Of a DNA stretch of 6,014 nt, positions 1 to 5,243 are shown piece after piece (within the stretch, counting starts at the first letter, position 1; each line of letters opens with the position of its first letter). The position numbers and the translations under genes are program-made. A model generated the notes under the pieces. The model worked only from the letters and a program-made list of their open reading frames with translations. It was not told the origin of the DNA and searched no databases. Source of the stretch: Bacteroidota bacterium (GTDB taxonomy: Bacteria; Bacteroidota; Bacteroidia; SpSt-205; S141-50). The stretch lies in assembly GCA_015490695.1 (NCBI GenBank), contig WFXK01000257.1:1-6014 (forward strand). The letters are read 5' to 3'.

Positions 1-927
1 CTAAAAGAAGTGATTGCTCAACGCATCGTCGGACAACACACCGTCATTGAACAATTGTTCATTGCACTCCTATGTAAAGGACATGTATTGCTAGTAGGCG
101 TTCCAGGATTAGCAAAAACCCTCATGGTAAGAAGCTTAGGGGAGGTATTAGACTTAGAGTTTAATCGGATTCAGTTCACTCCTGATTTAATGCCTACCGA
201 TATTTTAGGGACGGAGATTTTAGAAATAGACCCAGAAAGCGGCAAACGTTATTTCCGTTTTGAAAAAGGACCGATTTTCACGCAGTTGCTTTTAGCCGAT
301 GAAATCAATCGTACACCACCGAAGACGCAAGCGGCGCTTTTAGAAGCGATGCAAGAGCATAAAGTAACGGTGGCAGGAAAGACTTATCCGCTTAAGTTAC
401 CGTTTTTTGTCTTGGCAACCCAAAACCCTATAGAACAAGAGGGTACTTATCCGCTTCCAGAAGCCCAATTAGACCGATTTATGTTTGAACTACGATTGGA
501 TTATCCTTCTGAAGAAGAAGAAATAGAGATTGTAGAACGCACTACAAAAGGGGAGTGGGAACCCTTACCTAAGGTCATGGATGCAGAAACGATTTTACAA
601 TATCAGCAATTAGTTTATCAAGTCCCTGTTTCTAAGCATGTGGTAACGTATGCGGTGCGATTAGTGCAGAATAGCCGAAGGAAATTAGAAAGCATTAAGC
701 AGTGGGTTCGTTGGGGTGCAGGTCCAAGGGCTTCGCAATATTTGATTTTAGCAGCTAAAGCGTATGCGTTACTAAGAGGAAAACTTTCTCCAGATGTAGA
801 AGATGTGCAGTCGGTTGCCCATCCTGTGTTGCGACATCGCATCATTCCTAGCTTCATTGCAGAAGCAGAAGGTATAGATAGCGATAAAATTATTCAAATC
901 CTTTTAGAGCAAACCCCTACTTTGTAA
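1..927 (+). CDS. MoxR-family AAA+ ATPase, 5' end outside window
   Basis: This is a MoxR-type AAA+ ATPase, a cytoplasmic chaperone-like ATPase that in characterised cases helps assemble or activate metal-containing or von Willebrand factor A (VWA) domain proteins. The frame is open from base 1. Numbering codons from there, the Walker A motif GVPGLAKT lies at 33-40, Walker B LLLADE at 96-101, sensor 1 ATQNP at 139-143 and the Arg-finger region EAQLDRF at 154-160. The C-terminal lid domain runs to the TAA stop at 925-927. A GTG at base 10 could be read as a start, but the preceding codons (L-K-E) and the following V-I-A-Q-R-I-V-GQ match the conserved helix found inside MoxR proteins, so it is an internal valine and an estimated 20-40 residues are missing. 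In Bacteroidota, MoxR genes are usually followed by a DUF58 gene. Here the next gene is convergent and overlaps the stop by 24 bp, so this is the last gene of its transcript. The family call is firm; the client protein is unknown. Confidence 0.95.
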   Translation, partial: LKEVIAQRIVGQHTVIEQLFIALLCKGHVLLVGVPGLAKTLMVRSLGEVLDLEFNRIQFTPDLMPTDILGTEILEIDPESGKRYFRFEKGPIFTQLLLADEINRTPPKTQAALLEAMQEHKVTVAGKTYPLKLPFFVLATQNPIEQEGTYPLPEAQLDRFMFELRLDYPSEEEEIEIVERTTKGEWEPLPKVMDAETILQYQQLVYQVPVSKHVVTYAVRLVQNSRRKLESIKQWVRWGAGPRASQYLILAAKAYALLRGKLSPDVEDVQSVAHPVLRHRIIPSFIAEAEGIDSDKIIQILLEQTPTL

Positions 928-1560
928 ATACGCCCATTTCAGAAGCGCTGCTACCGAGAGCGAGTCAGTAATTTGATGACAAAGCACCATTTCAATCGCT
1001 TTTTCAATAGGCAAACGCCATAGACGTAGTCGCTCACTACCTTCTGGTTGAGGATGCTCTTGTTTTAATCCTCTTGCTAAGAACACAATACCCCATTCAT
1101 CCGATACGGAATTAGAAAGATGCATAGAAAGCCATGGCTGCCATTCCTCCGCTACTAATCCTGTTTCTTCTTTTAATTCTCTTTTTGCATGCAGCAGAGG
1201 TGACTCACCTACTTTACCCCCTCCTTCGGGTATCTCCCAACTATAACGTTTTAAAGGATAGCGATACTGTCCCACTAAATACGTAAATCCTTCATCATCC
1301 ACAGGCAAAATGCCAATAGCATAATGCTTGTAGTGGACAACACCATAAATTCCTTGATTACCATCGGGATGAATGACGCTGTGTTCCTCTACATGAATCC
1401 AAGGATTGTCATAAATCACTTTTTGACTAAGTGTCTGCCAAGGATTTGCATCTTGAGGAAGCGAAGAGCTAAATTCCCATTGATGTTTGCATAAGGCACA
1501 TTGCCACAAAAGCGAAGTTATTTTTTTTATTAACGGGCTACCGCACTTTGGACAAAACAT
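904..1560 (-). CDS. Nudix hydrolase with N-terminal zinc ribbon
   Basis: The predicted product is a 218-residue cytoplasmic Nudix hydrolase that cleaves nucleoside diphosphates linked to another moiety. A complete Nudix box spans residues 113-135: G113, E119, then RELKEETGL at 127-135, which supplies the metal-binding glutamates. The upstream VGQYRYP (96-102) and SWEIPEGGG resemble ADP-ribose pyrophosphatase-like members. The downstream loop reads HLSNSVSDE rather than the proline-containing loop of classical ADP-ribose pyrophosphatases, so the substrate is uncertain. Residues 1-30 form a small zinc ribbon with C3, C6, C21 and C24 (CPKC and CALC). The start is taken as the ATG at 1560, giving MFCPKCG. 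A TTG at 1569 would add three residues but is less likely. The gene begins inside the end of the ligase gene (23-bp overlap), which implies one transcript and coupled translation, and its end overlaps the convergent MoxR gene. No terminator hairpin was seen at the convergent junction. The Nudix assignment is firm; the substrate is not known. Confidence 0.93.
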   Translation of the reverse strand: MFCPKCGSPLIKKITSLLWQCALCKHQWEFSSSLPQDANPWQTLSQKVIYDNPWIHVEEHSVIHPDGNQGIYGVVHYKHYAIGILPVDDEGFTYLVGQYRYPLKRYSWEIPEGGGKVGESPLLHAKRELKEETGLVAEEWQPWLSMHLSNSVSDEWGIVFLARGLKQEHPQPEGSERLRLWRLPIEKAIEMVLCHQITDSLSVAALLKWAYLQSRGLL

Positions 1561-3001
1561 AGGCAGCAAGGGTTTTTCTATCTAATTTTCCGTTAGCGTT
1601 CACGGGAAAGTGTTCTATGTAAAAGATTTCGTAAGGTAACATGTAAGTGGGTAAATAACGTTTCAGCTGTTGACGCACCTCTTGTATAGAAGGTGAAGGC
1701 GCTAAATCGGTAACGGCGTACAACTTGGGTTTTTCATAAATAACTACCCAACGTCCCTTAGGGAAACAACTCCGTAAATAGTACTCTATCTCTGCTAACT
1801 CTACCCTATACCCTTGAATTTTTATTAGATTGTCTTTTCGTCCGATGAATAATAGGTTTCCTTGGTCATTCCATTTTCCTAAGTCACCTGTGCGGTAACT
1901 GCGTCCGTAGTGAAGGTTTTCAAAGAAATGTTTTTGGGTCAATGTAGGATAGTTTTTATATCCTGCAGCGACGGATGCACTGCTAATGGTGATTTCTCCT
2001 ATAGCTTCGTTTTCGTTTTTTTCTAACCACAAGGTTGTTCCTTGAATGGCTTTCCCTATGGGGACGATGTCTAAGTAATGCTCTTTTTCACATTGTTCAG
2101 GAGTCCATCTATAGCGGCTGCAATAGATAGTGGCTTCGGTTGGACCATAAAGGTTTTCAATCACGGCGTTGGGGATGGCTTTTTGCCACTGCAGTAGCTT
2201 ACTATGATAAAGGGGCTCTCCACAAAAAGCATTATAACGTAAATGCGGCAAATGAATCTCATTAAGATAAGGTAGCCAATAGTCTAAAATAGAGGGAACT
2301 AACAAGGCAGCTGTAATAGAATGATGTTCTAACCAGTCTAATACGGTGTAAAAGAATTGTTCTTCGTGTGGTGGGGCATAACAGATAGCGCCGTTCATCC
2401 AAGCCATTATGACTGCCCATAAGGATAAATCAAAGGTAAGGGCAAACATTTGTAAGAATCTATCGTTTTTTTGAAAAGGAAAAGCGGAAGATTCGTTACG
2501 GATGAAGTGTTCAACATTTTGAGGGGTTATCATGACGCCCTTAGGCGTTCCTGTAGAACCTGAAGTAAATAACATATAAGCGAGTCCATCTTCAGGATAA
2601 GGGCGGAAGTGTAAAGTAGTTTTTGGTTTAACATCTTCTAAGGTAATCAATGGAAGGGTTTTAAGGGTGGGAGGCAATTGGGTTTTATCTTTCACAATCA
2701 AGGCTTTGCATTGACTTACTTTTAAGATTTGTTCGTTTCGTTGTGGGGGGAATTGGGGATTAAGCGGTACGTAACATTGTCCTTGAGAAGCAATTGCTAA
2801 CAAAGCAGCATAAGAGAAGAAAGATGCTTCACCCCAAACTCCTATGGCACATCCTTCAGGGTAATCTTGTAAGCGTTTGGCAATGCCACAGACCCATTGC
2901 CCTAGTTGCTGGTAGCTGTATTTTCCTTCTCGTGTAACGAGGGCAATGGCTTCAGGCGTTTTCGTAAAATGAGTAAGGAAAGCCCTACAAAGTAGTTGCA
3001 T
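1538..3001 (-). CDS. Stand-alone amino-acid-adenylating enzyme, DltA / NRPS A-domain-like
   Basis: This 487-residue protein belongs to the ANL adenylate-forming superfamily, which activates a carboxylate with ATP to acyl-AMP and then transfers it to a thiol. Core motifs occur in order: FTSGSTGTPKG (145-155, A3), FDLS (190-193, A4), NLYGPTEATI (283-292, A5), YRTGDLG (369-375, A7), GRKDNLIKIQGYRVELAEIE (387-406, A8) and NANGKLDR with catalytic K472 (A10). D191 matches the Asp that binds an alpha-amino group, so an amino acid substrate is likely. Aligned by eye to GrsA, the pocket reads D-L-W-L-A-C-L-I-Y-K. The FCGE segment (259-262) with C260 matches DltA, whose equivalent Cys helps select D-alanine, so a small amino acid such as Ala is plausible. 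The length fits DltA (about 500 residues). No carrier, condensation or thioesterase domain is fused or adjacent. The start is the ATG at 3001, with AAGGA (plus-strand 3012-3016) 10 nt upstream. It is the first gene of an operon with the Nudix gene. The enzyme class is firm; substrate and acceptor are inferred. Confidence 0.92.
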   Translation of the reverse strand: MQLLCRAFLTHFTKTPEAIALVTREGKYSYQQLGQWVCGIAKRLQDYPEGCAIGVWGEASFFSYAALLAIASQGQCYVPLNPQFPPQRNEQILKVSQCKALIVKDKTQLPPTLKTLPLITLEDVKPKTTLHFRPYPEDGLAYMLFTSGSTGTPKGVMITPQNVEHFIRNESSAFPFQKNDRFLQMFALTFDLSLWAVIMAWMNGAICYAPPHEEQFFYTVLDWLEHHSITAALLVPSILDYWLPYLNEIHLPHLRYNAFCGEPLYHSKLLQWQKAIPNAVIENLYGPTEATIYCSRYRWTPEQCEKEHYLDIVPIGKAIQGTTLWLEKNENEAIGEITISSASVAAGYKNYPTLTQKHFFENLHYGRSYRTGDLGKWNDQGNLLFIGRKDNLIKIQGYRVELAEIEYYLRSCFPKGRWVVIYEKPKLYAVTDLAPSPSIQEVRQQLKRYLPTYMLPYEIFYIEHFPVNANGKLDRKTLAAYVLSKVR

Positions 3002-3027
3002 AAAAGTTTTTTCCTTGGAAAGTTACA

Positions 3028-3060
3028 CAAAATTAAACATAGGGATAATTAACTTCCAAA
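3028..3060 (-). promoter_or_regulatory. Bacteroidota-type promoter for the ligase-Nudix operon
   Basis: On the minus strand TTTG (plus-strand 3057-3060) is followed after 21 bp by TAATTTTG (3028-3035), which fits the Bacteroidota consensus of a -33 TTTG and a -7 TAnnTTTG. Transcription would begin near 3020-3023, leaving a leader of about 20 nt that includes the AAGGA upstream of the ATG at 3001. A second -7 match, TACATTTG (3057-3064), overlaps the -33 element and is a weaker alternative without a clear -33 box. This is a consensus match only. Confidence 0.55.
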
Positions 3061-3107
3061 TGTATAAAGAGTGTTTTTACGCCACTTTAAGCAACGTTAA
3101 TTTTTGC

Positions 3108-3115
3108 TACTTTTG
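3108..3115 (+). promoter_or_regulatory. Bacteroidota -7 element upstream of the membrane protein gene
   Basis: TACTTTTG matches TAnnTTTG exactly and lies 27 bp before the ATG at 3143, placing the probable transcription start about 20 nt upstream of the gene. The -33 region holds only TTTA (3086-3089, 18-bp gap), so the upstream element is weak. With the minus-strand promoter at 3028-3060 this makes the 141-bp gap a divergent promoter region. Confidence 0.45.
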
Positions 3116-3142
3116 TGTTTCCTTATCATTAAAGAATACTAA

Positions 3143-5050
3143 ATGAACCAAAATTTAATTAGGGGAAAAAAAGAAAGGATAAAATTTCTTCTGTTGTTGT
3201 TTTTTGTTTTATTGCTCATTTTAATACAAATGCATAATTTTAGCTTTTCTTTCAGGATAATAGGAGATGATTACTATTATTTTTTCAAATCATTGATATA
3301 CGAAGGGGACTTTTTAGAAATGCTCAAAGAAGGGATAGTCTGGGCACAGGACCAAGGCAGAATAGGGCACATTTTAGGAATCCCTTTGTCAATATGGAGT
3401 AATTTTTTATTAGAGTATTCTTGGTTTCAGTGGGTTATTTTATTACTTTTTGCTGGCTATACTATAGTTGCTGCGGTTTGGTTAGCAAGCTATACCAATA
3501 AGTTTTTTGCTATTTTGATGGTTATAGTTTATTTTTCTTTACTGCCTGTTGGTTTATATCACTGGCCTCCAAACGTTTATGGTGGCAGTATGTTTTATTT
3601 TGTAGGATTCTATTTAACTCGGATAGCATTATGGTACAGTAGAAGTAAAATAGTTGATTTTGTTTTGAGCGTGTTATTATCTGTTTTCACACTAATTAGT
3701 GAGTATAATATGATAATTTTATTGGTAATATTAGGGATGGAATACTTTTGGGTTCTTTATAATCAAAAAGTACCTATTAGAAAGTGGTTAACTTATTTAA
3801 TTTCTCTACCTTCTTTTAGGCGGGATATAGTCATTGTCTTGCTTGTTTGGGGAATTTATGGAATATTTTATTGGTTAAACCCGTCCCAATATGGGGGGAC
3901 TCAAATGAAATTAGATATGGCTTTAGTAGATGTGTTAACTCTTCAATTCAAACATTGTATTTATGCAACTTCTATTCCTTACATAATAGAAAAAGGTTTC
4001 AGTGACCAAACGTTTTTTCTTCGTCTTCCATGGCAAGTAGGTTTAATTGTATTTTTCTCTTTGATTTTGCTCTTTAAGTATATTGAAAAAAATCCTATTA
4101 AAAACTTACCCATCGTTGTGGCTTGCATCTGGGGAGGACTTTTAAGCTTTTTGGTAACCCTTCCAGTAGCCCTTACTCCTAAATACCAACAATGGTGCAA
4201 GGAATGGCAAGAATGTACCTATATAGACGGACGTATTGCCTACCTCGGCTTTGCTACCATCCTAACAGCATTTATTCTCCTCATCTATAACCTTATAAAA
4301 AACAAAACGGGAAAAAAAGTGTTTGCTTACACTATAACCCTAATCATCAGCTTTGTTGCTACCTTAACCTACGCTCACAACAATACGCTATACAAGCGAC
4401 TGAAAAACATCACAGACTTACCATTTAAGTTCACAAAGCGATACTGCAGTATAGTCAATAATGATAGAACTTTTGACAAAGATTTCATAAATGGCATATT
4501 ATCTGTTAAGTTTTTTAATGATTATGGGGCTCCTATCAATAAGAAATTGTTTTTCAAAAAGTATTTAGAGATGATACGGAAGAGAAAAATATATCCTGAT
4601 AAGGGAGATGAGCTGCTTTACAATTGGGGAGAAACGTTATCATTTGCTAACGAAGCAAAAGGGACTAACTATCTTGTCTATGGATGGTCCTATTCAGAAG
4701 ACTGGGGAACATGGTCTGATGGTGATAGTGCGCTCATACTGATAAGACTACAAGATTGCGCTACAGAGGATATAGCTATAACTATGTATCTACATCCTTT
4801 TATTCAACCCCAAATTATTGATAGCCAAACCATTTTGCTTAAAACGCAAAAGTGTTTTATAGATACTTTGACTTTGAGAAGAGATACTTCTGTCCATTTG
4901 ATAGTCGAAAAAAACTGTCTTACTATCCCTTATGTAGATCTGCATTTTAAGTTTTTACCTCAAATTAAAGATTCAGTAAGGGTAAAAGATCTTTGGAAGT
5001 ACCGTAAACTTAATGTTGCAATTATTTCTATGAAGTTAGAAAGGCGATAA
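3143..5050 (+). CDS. Polytopic membrane protein, GT-C glycosyltransferase-like, with soluble C-terminal domain
   Basis: This 635-residue protein is not recognised as a named gene. A basic N-terminus (RGKKERIK) precedes the first membrane segment (about 14-30). Roughly ten hydrophobic segments are visible, near 14-30, 93-115, 119-139, 148-163, 169-187, 190-206, 226-245, 294-312, 321-342, 366-383 and 392-410. The loop after the first segment carries IIGDDYYY (39-46) and then QGRIGH (71-76). An acidic pair at this place is characteristic of GT-C fold, lipid-linked-sugar glycosyltransferases. Residues from about 411 to 635 are soluble, with GWSYSEDWGTWSDGDSA at 514-530 followed by alternating beta-like strands. 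From memory, this Trp-rich motif occurs in C-terminal beta domains of other bacterial surface-polysaccharide membrane proteins. It probably sits in the inner membrane and adds or modifies a sugar on a surface glycan, but this is inference. The start is the first in-frame ATG after the TACTTTTG element. No other glycan gene is present in the window. Codon use changes within the gene around 4100-4440. Confidence 0.82.
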   Translation: MNQNLIRGKKERIKFLLLLFFVLLLILIQMHNFSFSFRIIGDDYYYFFKSLIYEGDFLEMLKEGIVWAQDQGRIGHILGIPLSIWSNFLLEYSWFQWVILLLFAGYTIVAAVWLASYTNKFFAILMVIVYFSLLPVGLYHWPPNVYGGSMFYFVGFYLTRIALWYSRSKIVDFVLSVLLSVFTLISEYNMIILLVILGMEYFWVLYNQKVPIRKWLTYLISLPSFRRDIVIVLLVWGIYGIFYWLNPSQYGGTQMKLDMALVDVLTLQFKHCIYATSIPYIIEKGFSDQTFFLRLPWQVGLIVFFSLILLFKYIEKNPIKNLPIVVACIWGGLLSFLVTLPVALTPKYQQWCKEWQECTYIDGRIAYLGFATILTAFILLIYNLIKNKTGKKVFAYTITLIISFVATLTYAHNNTLYKRLKNITDLPFKFTKRYCSIVNNDRTFDKDFINGILSVKFFNDYGAPINKKLFFKKYLEMIRKRKIYPDKGDELLYNWGETLSFANEAKGTNYLVYGWSYSEDWGTWSDGDSALILIRLQDCATEDIAITMYLHPFIQPQIIDSQTILLKTQKCFIDTLTLRRDTSVHLIVEKNCLTIPYVDLHFKFLPQIKDSVRVKDLWKYRKLNVAIISMKLERR

Positions 5051-5138
5051 GATTATACTTTTTGAGGCGTTAGGAATTATTATCTAAACAGTTTCTTCGT
5101 CGGAGTGGTACTATTTTCAATCGTTCCAAGGAGGTCTC

Positions 5139-5243
5139 ATGTTTGAATTTTACATCCTAAGGAGAATTTTTATATTTGGGGGCGAATTAACTTCTCTATT
5201 ATGGCAAAACGAAATGAAGCAAGTGATAAAAAAGCATTATTAG
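5139..5243 (+). CDS. Possible 34-codon upstream ORF overlapping the recA start
   Basis: An ATG at 5139 opens a 34-residue reading frame (beginning MFEFYILRR, ending KKHY) that stops at TAG 5241-5243, out of frame with recA and overlapping its first 43 bases. It is preceded at 4-nt spacing by AAGGAGG (5128-5134), the strongest Shine-Dalgarno match in the intergenic regions examined. Bacteroidota seldom rely on such sites, and the likely recA -7 element at 5171 lies inside this frame, so it would be read only from a transcript starting further upstream. It matches no family I recognise and may be chance. Confidence 0.15.
   Translation: MFEFYILRRIFIFGGELTSLLWQNEMKQVIKKHY
5171..5178 (+). promoter_or_regulatory. 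Bacteroidota -7 element upstream of recA
   Basis: TATATTTG matches TAnnTTTG and ends 22 bp before the recA ATG, predicting a leader of about 16 nt with no Shine-Dalgarno sequence, as is common in this phylum. The -33 box is ambiguous: TTTG at 5142-5145 is 25 bp away, longer than the usual 19-21, while TTTT at 5148-5151 has a 19-bp gap. No inverted repeat resembling a LexA operator is evident in the 150-bp gap. Confidence 0.45.

Noticed and set aside
10..12. GTG as the start codon of the MoxR ATPase
   Set aside because: The frame is open upstream to base 1 and the residues on both sides fit the conserved internal helix of MoxR proteins, so this is an internal valine in a gene cut by the window edge.
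618..857. Minus-strand open frame of 79 codons
   Set aside because: It lies wholly inside the MoxR coding region, resembles no protein family I know and has no promoter or ribosome binding site; it is an antisense shadow.
1561..1569. TTG at 1569 as the Nudix start
   Set aside because: The ATG at 1560 gives MFCPKCG, a typical zinc-ribbon N-terminus; the TTG adds only Met-Leu-Pro with no supporting ribosome binding site.
3008..3022. Small inverted repeat TTTCC-TT-GGAAA upstream of the ligase
   Set aside because: The arms are only five bases with a two-base centre, too short to be a convincing operator or hairpin.
3979..4200. Minus-strand open frame of 73 codons
   Set aside because: It is antisense to the membrane protein gene, basic and low in recognisable features, so it is a shadow frame.
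5051..5128. Terminator after the membrane protein gene
   Set aside because: No GC-rich stem followed by a T-run was found; the short TTTTT after the stop has no hairpin before it.
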